NCBI RefSeq assembly: GCF_030406325.1
Contig: NZ_JAUEQY010000005.1
Location: forward strand, 186,001 to 250,000
Length of the DNA: 64,000 nt
Direction: 5' to 3'
DNA from: Actinomadura sp. DC4
GTDB lineage: Bacteria > Actinomycetota > Actinomycetes > Streptosporangiales > Streptosporangiaceae
The notes below the pieces were generated by a model that saw nothing but the letters and a program-made list of their open reading frames with translations, was not told the origin of the DNA and ran no database searches. Below, piece by piece: positions 1 to 7,573 of this stretch. The first letter of the stretch is position 1, and each line of letters begins with the position of its first letter. A program made the translations under genes and the position numbers.

Positions 1-1
1 C

Positions 2-175
2 CGGCTGCTGCGGGCCTCCGTGGCGTCGCTGGCGCCCGGCCCGCCCGAGCCGCTCGCCCACCTGCTGTTCGGGGCGTTGCAGCAGGGTGGCCTGGTCGTC
101 GCGGACGCGCACGGACGGCGCGCGGAGATGGGTGCGGCGATGAACGCGCTGGTCGATTCTTTGTTCGAAAAATAG
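2..175 (+). CDS. TetR-family regulator, C-terminal fragment (5' end outside window)
   Basis: An open frame enters from the left edge and stops at TAG 173-175, giving 57 residues. The visible part reads as the last helices of a TetR-type ligand/dimerisation domain: a hydrophobic LLFGALQQGGLVVAD stretch, then a helix ending in ALVDSLFEK. That pattern (LLxGALxxAGLxxA, then a terminal helix with LLxGL) is familiar from the C-termini of TetR repressors. The DNA-binding helix-turn-helix would lie upstream, outside the window, so the family call rests only on this short tail. The gene is followed by about 220 bp without clear coding before the ATPase gene on the same strand. Confidence 0.5.
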   Translation, partial: RLLRASVASLAPGPPEPLAHLLFGALQQGGLVVADAHGRRAEMGAAMNALVDSLFEK

Positions 176-226
176 CCCGCTTTCCCCTGACGGCCTCGCG
201 CCCCGTGCGCTACCGTGAGGACCTCT

Positions 227-242
227 TCGAACAGAGGTTCGA
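227..242. promoter_or_regulatory. LexA (SOS) box match TCGAAC-N4-GTTCGA
   Basis: The 16 bases read TCGAACagagGTTCGA, an exact match to the mycobacterial/actinobacterial LexA operator consensus TCGAAC-N4-GTTCGA. It lies 155 bp upstream of the ATPase start at 398 and 52 bp after the preceding stop codon, so it sits in the correct intergenic space. A second nested symmetry (CCTCT...AGAGG, 222-237) surrounds the left part. Binding is inferred from the motif alone. Confidence 0.6.
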
Positions 243-336
243 CAGTCTGCGTGCGTATTGACGGGGAGGCGGGGCCGGTGGCGACACTCAGCGCTCCGGG
301 CGCGACGCGTTGCCGGCGTGGGCCGCGCGCGACACG

Positions 337-364
337 CCGTAGCACTTTCTACGGAAATCTACGG
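337..364. repeat. Cluster of CTACGG half-sites upstream of the ATPase gene
   Basis: CCGTAG (337-342) and CTACGG (349-354) form an inverted repeat with a 6-bp spacer. A third copy, CTACGG (359-364), follows exactly 10 bp after the second, one helical turn. The cluster ends 33 bp before the GTG start at 398, where an operator or activator site would be expected. A related pair, CTACAG and CTACGA, again 10 bp apart, occurs just after the gene (1596-1611). Confidence 0.35.
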
Positions 365-397
365 CCGCAGCTATATTCCCTCATAAAGTCCGAGAGC

Positions 398-1588
398 GTG
401 GATCCCGTTCGCAATCCCTACGCCCCCGGCGCCGGCCAGCGGCCGCCCGAGCTCACCGGCCGCGACCGCGAGTTGCAGCAGTTCGACGTCGTGCTGGAGC
501 GTGTCGCCCGCGGCCGTCCCGAGCGGAGCATGATCCTCACCGGGCTGCGCGGGGTCGGCAAGACCGTCCTGCTCAACACGTTCCGGTCGATGGCCATCCA
601 GAAGCTCTGGGGCACCGGCAAGATCGAGGCGCGGCCCGACCAGTCGATCCGCCGCCCCGTCGCCGCCGCCCTGCACATGGCCGTACGCGAGCTGGCGCCA
701 CGGCACCGCGCGCCCGATCGCATCGAGGAGTTCCTCGGCGTGCTCAAGGCGTTCGCCCAGGCCGACGCCGAGCCCGCCAAGGGCAAGGCGCCGATCCGCC
801 GGTGGAATCCCGGCATCGACGTGCCCGCGGCGCGCGGCCGGGCCGACTCCGGCGACCTGGAGATCGACCTCACCGAGTTGTTCGTCGACGCGGCCTCGGT
901 CGCCACCGACCTCGGCGTCGGCGTCGCGCTCTACGTCGACGAGATGCAGGACATCCCGTCCGACGACGTCTCGGCGCTGTGCGCCGCCTGCCACGAGCTG
1001 TCCCAGAGCGGCGGCCCGCTGATCGTGGTCGGCGCCGGCCTGCCCCACCTGCCGGCCGTGCTCTCGGCGAGCAAGTCCTACTCCGAGCGGCTGTTCCGCT
1101 ACGCCCGCATCGACCGGCTCGACCGCGGCGCCGCCGACCTCGCGCTGCTAGCGCCGGCCGAGCGGGAAGGCGTGACCTTCACCAAGGACGCCCTGGACGC
1201 GCTCTACGAGGCCGCCGACGGCTACCCCTACTTCGTCCAGGCCTACGGCAAGGTCGCCTGGGACATCGCGCCCGAGACGCCGATCAGTGACGGCGACATC
1301 CTGGTCGCGGCGCCCGAGGCGGAAGGCGAGCTGGCCGTCGGCTTCTTCGGCAGCCGCTACGAGCGTGCCACTCCCGCCGAGCGCGACTACATGCGCGCGA
1401 TGGCCTCCCTCGGCGACGAACCCGTGCCGACCTCCAACGTCGCCGACGAGCTCGGCCGCAAGCCCTCAAGCCTGTCCCCGGCCCGCGACGGCCTGATCAA
1501 GAAGGGCCTCATCTACAGCGCCGAGCGAGGACTCGTCGCCTTCACCGTCCCGCACTTCGGTCATTTCCTCAGGTCACAGCCGGTCTGA
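398..1588 (+). CDS. AAA-type ATP-binding protein (P-loop ATPase with C-terminal wHTH-like region)
   Basis: A 396-residue soluble P-loop ATPase of the AAA_16/ORC-like type common in actinobacteria. Walker A is GLRGVGKT (residues 49-56) and Walker B ends in YVDEMQD (D181, E182). After the ATPase core, the region around residues 320-395 looks like a winged helix: a helix rich in PAERDYMRAM, a recognition-like segment with SNVADELGRKPSSLSPARDGLIKKGLI, then a hairpin ending in FTVPHFG. I start at GTG 398 because the protein then begins DPVRNPYAPGAGQRPPELTGR, the usual N-terminus of this family. A longer frame opens at 215 but would bury the LexA box inside coding sequence. The cellular role is unknown. 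The LexA-box match upstream suggests DNA-damage induction, which would suit a DNA-associated ATPase. Confidence 0.75.
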   Translation: MDPVRNPYAPGAGQRPPELTGRDRELQQFDVVLERVARGRPERSMILTGLRGVGKTVLLNTFRSMAIQKLWGTGKIEARPDQSIRRPVAAALHMAVRELAPRHRAPDRIEEFLGVLKAFAQADAEPAKGKAPIRRWNPGIDVPAARGRADSGDLEIDLTELFVDAASVATDLGVGVALYVDEMQDIPSDDVSALCAACHELSQSGGPLIVVGAGLPHLPAVLSASKSYSERLFRYARIDRLDRGAADLALLAPAEREGVTFTKDALDALYEAADGYPYFVQAYGKVAWDIAPETPISDGDILVAAPEAEGELAVGFFGSRYERATPAERDYMRAMASLGDEPVPTSNVADELGRKPSSLSPARDGLIKKGLIYSAERGLVAFTVPHFGHFLRSQPV

Positions 1589-1605
1589 CCACCCGCTACA
1601 GCTTT

Positions 1606-1641
1606 CTACGACGCTCTTGGCCACAGGCTAGAGAGTCGTAG
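1606..1641. terminator. Bidirectional hairpin between convergent genes
   Basis: CTACGACGCTCT (1606-1617) pairs with AGAGAGTCGTAG (1630-1641) over 12 positions with one mismatch and a 12-nt loop. It lies between the converging ATPase gene (stop 1588) and zinc-ribbon gene (stop 1746). There is no clear U-run, as is common for actinobacterial terminators. Confidence 0.5.
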
Positions 1642-1745
1642 ACAACGCCATCAACGCATCGCGTCTCGCGCTCTGTTGGCGAATATCATCGCGTCTTGCA
1701 AATTCGCTAGACAGGAGTAGATAGACCAATGCCCGGGTGTGCCGC

Positions 1746-2072
1746 TCAGTCGTCGAAGAGGTCCTCGAAGAAGCTCTTGCGCTTCTTCTTCTGGCGGTGT
1801 TTGTCGCCGTAGGGGCGGTGTCCGTGGTCGTCGTCGTAGGAACGCTGCTCGTGCCGCCGGTCGTCGTCGAACGGACGCTGCTCATATCTCCGGTCGTCGT
1901 ACGCGGCGGGAGCGGGCGCCCCGGACCACTGGCTCTCGGCGGTGACCAGATGCTCCAGCTCGCCGCGGTCGAGGAAGATACCGCGGCATTCGCCGCACTG
2001 ATCGACCACGACCCCGCCCCGCTCGTACTGCCGCATCTGGCCCTGGCACTTGGGACACGTCAAGGGGATCAC
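1746..2072 (-). CDS. zf-TFIIB domain protein
   Basis: A 108-residue protein with an N-terminal TFIIB-type zinc ribbon: CPKC (C7, C10) and CGECRGIFLDRGELE about 16 residues later supply the four cysteines, and the trailing LDRGELE is the family signature. The remainder is low complexity: repeats of YDDRRYEQRPFDDDRRHEQR character rich in Asp, Arg, Tyr and His, a basic stretch KKKRK, and a C-terminal SFFEDLFDD. Small proteins of this layout are widespread and uncharacterised in actinobacteria; the ribbon may bind nucleic acid or protein. The start is GTG at 2072-2070, with only a weak Shine-Dalgarno. The gene has its own candidate promoter, so it need not be part of the upstream MauE operon. Confidence 0.8.
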   Translation of the reverse strand: MIPLTCPKCQGQMRQYERGGVVVDQCGECRGIFLDRGELEHLVTAESQWSGAPAPAAYDDRRYEQRPFDDDRRHEQRSYDDDHGHRPYGDKHRQKKKRKSFFEDLFDD

Positions 2073-2106
2073 GCTCAGTCAACGCGCGGCGCGCGCAGTC
2101 GAGTTC

Positions 2107-2134
2107 CTTATAAAGGCCTATAGCGGATCTGCAA
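2107..2134 (-). promoter_or_regulatory. Candidate promoter for the zf-TFIIB gene
   Basis: On the minus strand TTGCAG (2134-2129) and TATAAG (2112-2107) are separated by 16 bp, a reasonable sigma-70-like pair. The predicted start point would be near 2100, giving a leader of about 28 nt before GTG 2072. The stretch is AT-rich compared with its surroundings. Confidence 0.4.
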
Positions 2135-2164
2135 GAGAGCGCTATACGGCGATAGTGACGCGCC

Positions 2165-2971
2165 TTAAACCGGGCTGTGTACGCGGCGCGGACCGGAGTC
2201 GTCGTCCTGCCCGTCGCGCTCGGACTCCCACACCAGGGCCGCCTCGACCGCAGTCCGCCGCCCGCCGACCGGCACCGCGAAGACCAGCTCGGCCGCCCGC
2301 CCGTCGACACGGGCGGGGAACACCACGTACCGGTGGCACAGCTCCCGCCACGTTTCGCTGGGCTCCGCCGAGGTCAGGGTGTCTTCGTACTCACGCCAGA
2401 CGTCGCTCGTGTACAGACGCGCGTAGGTGTCCGCCAGCGGCACGTCGAGCAGCTCGCACGGTGTCGTGTTGCGAGTCCGCCCGACCGCGAGGGCGATCTC
2501 CGGAGAGAGCGCCAGCAACAGCCCGGTCTCGGCGACGAGGAGGATGATGCCCCCCGCGCCGGCCCGGCTCAGCACCTGAACTCCGGTGTCCGGAACTCCG
2601 GCCGCCACGACGGCGATCACCGTCAGCAGCGCCGCCCGCGCCAGCCCGCGCCCGCCCGCCGGCGCCGTACTCAGCCCGCCGAAGCACCCACAGCCCTCGT
2701 CGGTGCCGCGCCGGGCCAGGTCGCCGATGATCCACGTGGCCGAGACGAAGAACACCACGCACGCCAGCCGTACGACGCCGGACGAGGTGACCAGCAACCC
2801 GGCGCCGATCACGCTCTCGGCGAGCGCCACCCCGTACACGAAGGGACGCCGGCGGTGCAGCGCGACCAGCGGCTCGGGATCGTCGTCGGGCACGGTCAGC
2901 TTGGCGGCGCACGCCAGCAGCAGCATGCCGGCCAGGAAGGGGATCTGCAGAGCCCGCAGCATCTCGATCAT
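2165..2971 (-). CDS. MauE/DoxX-like membrane protein
   Basis: A 268-residue protein with five or so hydrophobic segments (about residues 10-24, 44-62, 66-84, 113-130, 139-157), then a soluble C-terminal region of about 110 residues. The motif EGCGCFGG (C94, C96) between the third and fourth segments is characteristic of MauE-type proteins, whose relatives include vitamin K epoxide reductase-like and DoxX proteins. MauE proteins are linked to thiol/disulfide handling in exported enzymes. The soluble tail (with WREYEDTLTSAEPSETWRE and a later FPARVDGRAAELVFAVPVGG) is unfamiliar to me. The ATG at 2971 overlaps the TGA of the upstream gene (2968-2971, ATGA), so the two are translationally coupled. 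A membrane thiol-redox protein coupled to a cysteine-rich secreted-fold protein suggests shared disulfide chemistry; this is inference. Confidence 0.65.
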   Translation of the reverse strand: MIEMLRALQIPFLAGMLLLACAAKLTVPDDDPEPLVALHRRRPFVYGVALAESVIGAGLLVTSSGVVRLACVVFFVSATWIIGDLARRGTDEGCGCFGGLSTAPAGGRGLARAALLTVIAVVAAGVPDTGVQVLSRAGAGGIILLVAETGLLLALSPEIALAVGRTRNTTPCELLDVPLADTYARLYTSDVWREYEDTLTSAEPSETWRELCHRYVVFPARVDGRAAELVFAVPVGGRRTAVEAALVWESERDGQDDDSGPRRVHSPV

Positions 2972-3912
2972 GAGGCCCCATCCACCCGTGCCGTGACGTT
3001 GAAGCAGCCCTTGTCGAGGTCGCCGCCGAGGTCGACGAAGGCACTCCTGGTGAGTTCGAGGATTCTGCCGCGGGGTGACGTGCCGCAACGGACACACCGG
3101 TCACAAAAGCGTGCCGCGAGGCAACCGCACTCGACGATCGGGACACGCGTGGCCCGGCCGGCGCACTCGTTGCGGACGTCGAGCTCGCAGGCGATCGACA
3201 GGAACGGCAGCGGTGAGGCCGGGCCCGTACCGCAGCCGCCCGCGTCGCCGTGCCGGTCGAGCGCCGGGTACGCCGCGCCGTACGCGTCCTGAGGGGGGTC
3301 GTACCAGGTCGCGGTGCCGCGCAGGACGAGCGGCACCGAACCGGACCGCCGGCTCGGAGACGGGCGGTCGGCGTGCGCGGCCGGCTGTGGCGAGTGGGTC
3401 GCCGGGCTCAGCCCGTGGACCTCGCCGCCGCGGCGGACGCCGATGACGTCGATCAGTGACCCGGCCTCCAGCCGGGGGTGGCGGACCCGGATGCGGCTCA
3501 TGGACTCGGGCGGCACGACGAGCGCCGTACGCCCGCGGTGCCGGCCGGAGTCGACCTCGATCACGCGCCCCGAGCGCCCGGCGATGACCCCGGTGACCCG
3601 GGCGATGTCGACCCAGATCCGCTCGGCCACCAGGCCGCCCCTCCCGGCCGGGCGCAAGATGACGTCGCGCCCGGGCTGGAACGCGGTCACGTCGGCCCGC
3701 CCCGCGTGCCAGATGAACGCATCGCTCGCGATCGGCACCCGTACCTCCGAGCCGTCCGCGGAGGAGAGAACGAGCAGGTGGGGGCTCGCGTCGACGATGG
3801 TGCCTCCGATCCCCGTCAGCGGCCCGGGGCCGGGCTCCTCGCGCGGCGAGCGGCCGTGGACGGCCTCGCGGAGCCGGCGTCGGCGCAGGGCCAGATCGCG
3901 GGTGGACGGCAT
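2968..3912 (-). CDS. Cysteine-rich protein with RlpA/expansin-type double-psi beta-barrel
   Basis: A 314-residue protein. Residues about 33-165 contain beta-rich segments with two barrel-like repeats (GTIVDASPHLLVLSSADG and VTGVIAGRSGRVIEVDSG). Residues about 199-310 look like a double-psi beta-barrel: it opens with GTATWYDPP, contains GCGTGP, and closes with LELTRSAFVDLGGDLDKGC, the usual RlpA/expansin ending. That domain holds nine cysteines, including ECGC and FCDRCVRC, far more than is normal. No signal peptide is visible: the N-terminus is MPSTRDLALRRRRLREAVHG. The ATG at 3912 has a GGAGA 7 bp upstream; a TTG at 3945 would be a weaker start. The catalytic Asp/His of lytic RlpA proteins could not be confidently placed. 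The gene is coupled by ATGA to the downstream MauE-like gene. Confidence 0.6.
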   Translation of the reverse strand: MPSTRDLALRRRRLREAVHGRSPREEPGPGPLTGIGGTIVDASPHLLVLSSADGSEVRVPIASDAFIWHAGRADVTAFQPGRDVILRPAGRGGLVAERIWVDIARVTGVIAGRSGRVIEVDSGRHRGRTALVVPPESMSRIRVRHPRLEAGSLIDVIGVRRGGEVHGLSPATHSPQPAAHADRPSPSRRSGSVPLVLRGTATWYDPPQDAYGAAYPALDRHGDAGGCGTGPASPLPFLSIACELDVRNECAGRATRVPIVECGCLAARFCDRCVRCGTSPRGRILELTRSAFVDLGGDLDKGCFNVTARVDGAS

Positions 3913-4185
3913 GACGGTCTCCGGGGGTCCTGGACGGTTGGACAACGTCTTACGTGGTCAGGGCACCTAGTAAGACTGCAAGTCAAGACTTACCCTGAGC
4001 CTTCATTCTGTCGACTCCTTTGTCCAAATAAACCAATGATGTTGTCCGGGAATACGTGATACTTGTTCGCAAATTTGTGGGGCGCGTTGACCGGAATATG
4101 AGATTCGACTTGATCCATAATTACGATCTTCGTGCGATCGTCGGGCCTGTCGGCAACCGAACTCCCCAGCCTTCCGGACGGTCAC
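3913..4185. other. AT-rich divergent intergenic region
   Basis: This 273-bp gap separates the minus-strand RlpA-like gene from the plus-strand sigma factor. About 3965-4130 is visibly poorer in G+C than the rest of the window. It should carry both promoters. The only motif-like elements I saw are TTGACC at 4087-4092 and CATAAT at 4116-4121, whose 23-bp spacing is too long for a standard sigma-70 pair. A short inverted repeat GTAAG...CTTAC (3970-3993) is present. Confidence 0.4.
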
Positions 4186-4692
4186 GTGGGTGCAGAGTCA
4201 CATGATGAGTTCCACGACTTCGTGGCCGCGAGGCGGTCGACGTTGCTGCGTGCGGCCATGTTGCTGACCGCGGACCGGGCCGACGCCGAGGATCTGCTGC
4301 AGTCCGCGCTGGCCAAGACCTACCTCGCCTGGGGACGCATCAATGACCGCGGCGCGCTCGACGGTTATGTGCGCCGCACGATGGTCAATATCAACATTTC
4401 GTGGTGGCGGCGACGGAGGATAGAGGAGTACCCCACGGATGAACTTCCTGATACTCCGATCGCCGATCACACCCGACGCAGCGAACTGCGCGACGGCCTC
4501 GACCGGCTTCTCGACCGGCTGCCCGCGCGCCAGCGCGCCGCGGTCGTCCTCCGCTTCTATGAGGACCTCACCGAGACCGAGGTCGCCGAGGCCCTCGGGG
4601 TCAGTGTGGGAACGGTGAAGAGCACCGTGTCACGCGCGATCGCCAAGCTCCGCGACGAGGCGGCACGCGAACTCGCCTCGCGTGACTACTGA
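4186..4692 (+). CDS. SigE-family ECF RNA polymerase sigma factor
   Basis: A 168-residue two-domain ECF sigma factor. Region 2 is the segment beginning DEFHDFVAARRSTLLRAAML, with DRADAEDLLQSALAKTYLAW as the -10-binding and core-binding helices. Region 4 is LPARQRAAVVLRFYEDLTE, then a helix-turn-helix EVAEALGVSVGTVKSTVSRA that reads the -35. Length and sequence style fit the actinobacterial SigE-like family. I prefer GTG 4186, which starts the usual short N-terminus; an in-frame GTG at 4132 would add 18 residues. There is no recognisable anti-sigma gene nearby: the next gene is an acyl-CoA synthetase 64 bp downstream on the same strand, possibly co-transcribed. Confidence 0.85.
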   Translation: MGAESHDEFHDFVAARRSTLLRAAMLLTADRADAEDLLQSALAKTYLAWGRINDRGALDGYVRRTMVNINISWWRRRRIEEYPTDELPDTPIADHTRRSELRDGLDRLLDRLPARQRAAVVLRFYEDLTETEVAEALGVSVGTVKSTVSRAIAKLRDEAARELASRDY

Positions 4693-4746
4693 CAACCGGG
4701 CGTACGCAGGACAGAATCCGACTCACACCCGTGGACTCGGACCCCC

Positions 4747-4751
4747 GGAGG
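4747..4751 (+). promoter_or_regulatory. Ribosome binding site fixing the acyl-CoA synthetase start
   Basis: GGAGG lies 5 nt before GTG 4757. An in-frame GTG at 4682 exists inside the sigma-factor gene, but it has no such site and would add a non-family extension, so 4757 is chosen. Confidence 0.7.
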
Positions 4752-4756
4752 CCGTC

Positions 4757-6373
4757 GTGTGGAGCACGATGCAGGACTATCCGCTGACCATCTCCTCGAT
4801 CAGGCGCTACGGAACAGAGGTGTTCGGCGACAGCGAGGTCGCCACGTACACGGGTGATGGCGTGCGGCGCACCTCGTACGCCGAGCTGGGCCGCCGTGCC
4901 GCGCGCCTGGCCGGCGCCCTGTCCGCTTTGGGGATCGACGCCGATCAGCGGGTGGCGACCTTCCAGTGGAACACCACCGAGCACCTCGAGGCGTACCTCG
5001 CCATCCCGTCGATGGGCGCGGTGATGCACACCCTCAACATCCGGCTCGCCCCTGAGCAGCTCGTCTACATCGCCGACCACGCCGAGGACGAGGTCGTCAT
5101 CGTCGGCGACACGCTCGTGCCGCTGCTCGCCACGGTGCTGCCGCAGATGAAGACCGTGCGGCACGTGATCGTCATCGGCGACGCGGACGTGGCGCCGCTG
5201 GAGTCGGCGGGCAAGACGGTGCACTCGTACGAGGAGCTGCTCGCCGCCGCGCCGGACACGTACGACTGGCCCGCGCTGGACGAGCGCCAGGCCGCGGCGA
5301 TGTGTTACACGAGCGGGACGACCGGCAACCCCAAGGGCGTCGTGTACTCCCACCGCTCGGCGTACCTCCACTCGATGGCGGCGTGCACCGGCAACGCCTT
5401 CGCGCTGTCCGCGGCGGACCGGGTGCTGCCGGTCGTGCCGATGTTCCACGCCAACGCGTGGGGCCTGCCGTACGCCGCGCTGATGGCCGGCGCGTCGCTC
5501 GTGATGCCGGACCGTTTCCTGCAGGCCGAGCCGCTCGTACGCCTCATCGAGGACGAGCGCCCGACGATCTCCGGTGCCGTACCGACGATCTGGAACGACC
5601 TGCTGCGGTACGCGGTCGAGCACGACTCGGACCTGAGCTCGCTACGGCTGGTGCCGTGCGGCGGCTCGGCGGTCCCGGAGTCGCTGATGCGCTCGTTCGA
5701 CGAGATCGGCGTACGGGTCGTGCAGGCGTGGGGGATGACGGAGACGTCGCCGGTCGCCTCGATCGCCCACGAGCCGCCGGGGGTCGCGGACCCGTGGCCG
5801 TACCGCGCGACCCAGGGCCGCATCCTGGCCGGTCTGGAAGCCCGCGTGGTCGGCGACGGCGACAGCGTCCTCCCGTCGGACGGCGTCGCCGTCGGCGAGA
5901 TCGAGATCCGCGGCGCGTGGATCACCGGGGCGTACTACAAGGACGAGGACCCGTCGAAGTTCAACGACGGCTGGCTGCGTACGGGAGACGTCGGCATGGT
6001 CTCCCCGGACGGCTACCTGACGCTCACGGACCGGGCCAAGGACGTCATCAAGTCGGGCGGCGAGTGGATCTCCTCGGTGGACCTGGAGAACCACCTGATG
6101 GCCCATCCGGACGTGATCGAGGCCGCCGTGGTCGGCGTACCGGACCCACGCTGGCAGGAGAGGCCGCTGGCATCGGTGGTCCTGCGTCCGTCGGCGTCGG
6201 TGACGGCGGAGGACCTGCGGTCGTTCTTGGCGTCGCGGATCCCTCACTGGCAGCTTCCGGAGCGGTGGAGCTTCATCGAGGAGGTGCCGAAGACGTCGGT
6301 GGGAAAGTTCTCGAAGAAGACGCTGCGCCAGATGTACGCCGAGGGCGGCCTCGAGGTGATCGAGCTGTCTTAG
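4757..6373 (+). CDS. Long-chain fatty acid-CoA ligase / acyl-CoA synthetase (AMP-forming)
   Basis: A 538-residue ANL-superfamily enzyme. It would adenylate a fatty acid with ATP and transfer it to CoA in the cytoplasm. The phosphate-binding motif [11 protein letters not shown] is at residues 184-194. The later signatures [17 protein letters not shown] and [17 protein letters not shown] are all intact, and K517 in SVGKFSKK is the C-terminal catalytic lysine. The N-terminus [14 protein letters not shown] is typical of the medium/long-chain FadD-like group (length about 540). The gene follows the ECF sigma factor at 64 bp. Its stop overlaps the stop of the convergent SUKH gene: TAG 6371-6373 on plus, TAA 6372-6370 on minus. 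There is no sign that it belongs to the PKS cluster 13 kb away; chain-length specificity is not readable here. Confidence 0.9.
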   Translation: MWSTMQDYPLTISSIRRYGTEVFGDSEVATYTGDGVRRTSYAELGRRAARLAGALSALGIDADQRVATFQWNTTEHLEAYLAIPSMGAVMHTLNIRLAPEQLVYIADHAEDEVVIVGDTLVPLLATVLPQMKTVRHVIVIGDADVAPLESAGKTVHSYEELLAAAPDTYDWPALDERQAAAMCYTSGTTGNPKGVVYSHRSAYLHSMAACTGNAFALSAADRVLPVVPMFHANAWGLPYAALMAGASLVMPDRFLQAEPLVRLIEDERPTISGAVPTIWNDLLRYAVEHDSDLSSLRLVPCGGSAVPESLMRSFDEIGVRVVQAWGMTETSPVASIAHEPPGVADPWPYRATQGRILAGLEARVVGDGDSVLPSDGVAVGEIEIRGAWITGAYYKDEDPSKFNDGWLRTGDVGMVSPDGYLTLTDRAKDVIKSGGEWISSVDLENHLMAHPDVIEAAVVGVPDPRWQERPLASVVLRPSASVTAEDLRSFLASRIPHWQLPERWSFIEEVPKTSVGKFSKKTLRQMYAEGGLEVIELS

Positions 6374-6870
6374 GCCTCCTCGTACCAGGGCACGAGGTGC
6401 GCCCAGGCCTTGGTCTGCTCCTCGGCGTTGGCCCTGAGCCAGTCGGTGAAACTCGGATAGTGGCGCTCGGGCTCGCTGCCTTCGCAGTAGGACCAGACCT
6501 CGGGGTCGGGCCCGCCGCCTCGTGTGAAGTCGAACTGGCAGCCCTGGTGCATGAGGATGACGCGGTCGTCGTCGGTGAGGAAGCCGTGGTGTTCCACCAA
6601 CTCCTCGGCGGCCTTCCGGACGCCGAGGATCTGGGGGTGGAAGACGTCACTCCCCTGGAGGAACCGCCCGGCCCCCTTGCCGGCGGCGGCGAGGAAGGCC
6701 CGGTACGCCTCGGAGATCGGCCCGGGCTGATCGTTGTCGATCTCTTCGATGAGCTCCTGATCGAGCCCCTGGACGTCCCCGGCCTCAGCCGTGGTCCCGT
6801 CGACGATCGCCTCGAGACAGACACGCACCCGCTCTCGAGGCGAGAGCACCCCCCACGAGTTCTCCGTCAT
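6370..6870 (-). CDS. SMI1/KNR4 (SUKH) family protein
   Basis: A 166-residue protein with SUKH-type features: YRAFLAAAGKGAGRFLQGSD (a P..Y..FL...G.G pattern), VFHPQILGVRKAAEELVE, and ILMHQGCQFDFTRGGGPDPEVW in the position where actinobacterial SUKH proteins read MHQGYQF.F. SUKH proteins act as immunity proteins against polymorphic nuclease toxins in many bacteria, but single chromosomal copies without a neighbouring toxin are common and their role is unknown. Start ATG 6870 is preceded by GGAGG; an in-frame start 18 bp further upstream lacks one. The 3' end overlaps the convergent acyl-CoA synthetase by 4 bp, so antisense effects on expression are possible. Confidence 0.7.
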   Translation of the reverse strand: MTENSWGVLSPRERVRVCLEAIVDGTTAEAGDVQGLDQELIEEIDNDQPGPISEAYRAFLAAAGKGAGRFLQGSDVFHPQILGVRKAAEELVEHHGFLTDDDRVILMHQGCQFDFTRGGGPDPEVWSYCEGSEPERHYPSFTDWLRANAEEQTKAWAHLVPWYEEA

Positions 6871-6982
6871 GCCACCTCCCTGTGTCACCTTCTCTGATCG
6901 ACGTGCGGGTGATGCCGAGGGTTCCTGAGAGACGTCCGCGCCAAGTCAGGACCAACGATGAGAGGGGTGAGTACCAACCACT

Positions 6983-7012
6983 TTGCTCGATGGGTGTGTT
7001 GGCCGGTACCCT
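6983..7012 (+). promoter_or_regulatory. Promoter of tRNA-Ser
   Basis: TTGCTC (6983-6988) and TACCCT (7007-7012) are separated by 18 bp, giving a transcription start near 7020, some 15 nt before the tRNA 5' end at 7035. Confidence 0.6.
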
Positions 7013-7034
7013 GTGTGCGGCCTGAGGGCTACCA

Positions 7035-7124
7035 GGAGGCTTCGCCTAGTCCGGTCTATGGCGCCGCACTGCTAATGCGGTTTGGGCTACTCGTCCATCC
7101 GGGGTTCAAATCCCCGAGCCTCCG
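7035..7124 (+). tRNA. tRNA-Ser (anticodon GCT)
   Basis: A 90-nt class II tRNA. The acceptor arms are GGAGGCT (7035-7041) and AGCCTCC (7117-7123) with discriminator G7124. The anticodon stem CCGCA/TGCGG encloses CTGCTAA, so the anticodon is GCT (7071-7073), reading serine AGC/AGU. A long variable arm follows, and the T arm is CGGGGTTCAAATCCCCG. CCA is not encoded. Promoter and terminator flank it, so it is monocistronic. Confidence 0.95.
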
Positions 7125-7133
7125 CACCGCCTG

Positions 7134-7173
7134 CACCCTCTCCGGTGACTCGCTCACTGGGGAGGGTGTTTTT
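7134..7173 (+). terminator. Intrinsic terminator of tRNA-Ser
   Basis: CACCCTCTCCGGTGA (7134-7148) pairs with TCACTGGGGAGGGTG (7154-7168) through 15 positions, including G-U pairs, around loop CTCGC. TTTTT (7169-7173) follows. This is the clearest Rho-independent terminator in the window. Confidence 0.9.
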
Positions 7174-7573
7174 GATCTCGCGGTCTCTTGTGGTTCTCCA
7201 GGGGCGGAGCCGATGAGGGCACTTCCTCACGCGTGAACGGTTTGTGTTCGTCGGCCGCGGGTGCGTCGAGCTTTTTACGCCGGAAGCCGTCGAACTCCCT
7301 GGTCAGGGATGTTGCTACAAGCCCTTGAATCCGTCACGCGCCGGCGGGGGTCTCTGCCGTGAGTAGATCCGGTCGGCGGGGCGGACTCCTCTCGTGTCGC
7401 ACGACGACATCGACCCGGGGCTCCTCGCTGGTGAGTACAGCCGCGACCTGCCTTACGATCTGATGACCTTCGAGGAGCGCGACCGGGGAGACGCCGGCGC
7501 GCCGACGCGGTCCGAGAGATCGTGTCCAGCCTGCCCGTGCGGCCCGGTACCCGACGCTAGGAGCCCCCCAACC
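7174..7573. other. Gene-poor stretch after the tRNA
   Basis: I see no convincing gene, integrase remnant or repeat of the tRNA 3' end in these 400 bases. The frame of the next gene stays open back to a GTG at 7394, so its real 5' end could lie in here. The promoter of that gene should also be in this stretch but is not obvious. Confidence 0.4.

Noticed and set aside
3970-3993. GTAAG...CTTAC inverted repeat in the AT-rich intergenic region
   Set aside because: Only 5-bp arms with a 14-bp spacer, expected by chance.
4087-4121. TTGACC / CATAAT promoter for the sigma-factor gene
   Set aside because: The 23-bp spacing is outside the normal sigma-70 range; kept only as a comment on the intergenic region.
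4003-4185. A 60-codon minus-strand frame in the AT-rich divergent region
   Set aside because: No ribosome site or similarity to anything known; it overlaps the space where both divergent promoters must lie.
5302-6897. A 531-codon plus-strand frame overlapping the acyl-CoA synthetase and the SUKH gene
   Set aside because: Its translation is low-complexity Arg/Gly sequence in another frame of a well-conserved enzyme gene; no family features.
6958-7236. A 92-codon frame covering the tRNA
   Set aside because: It is a chance frame across a tRNA gene with its own promoter and terminator.
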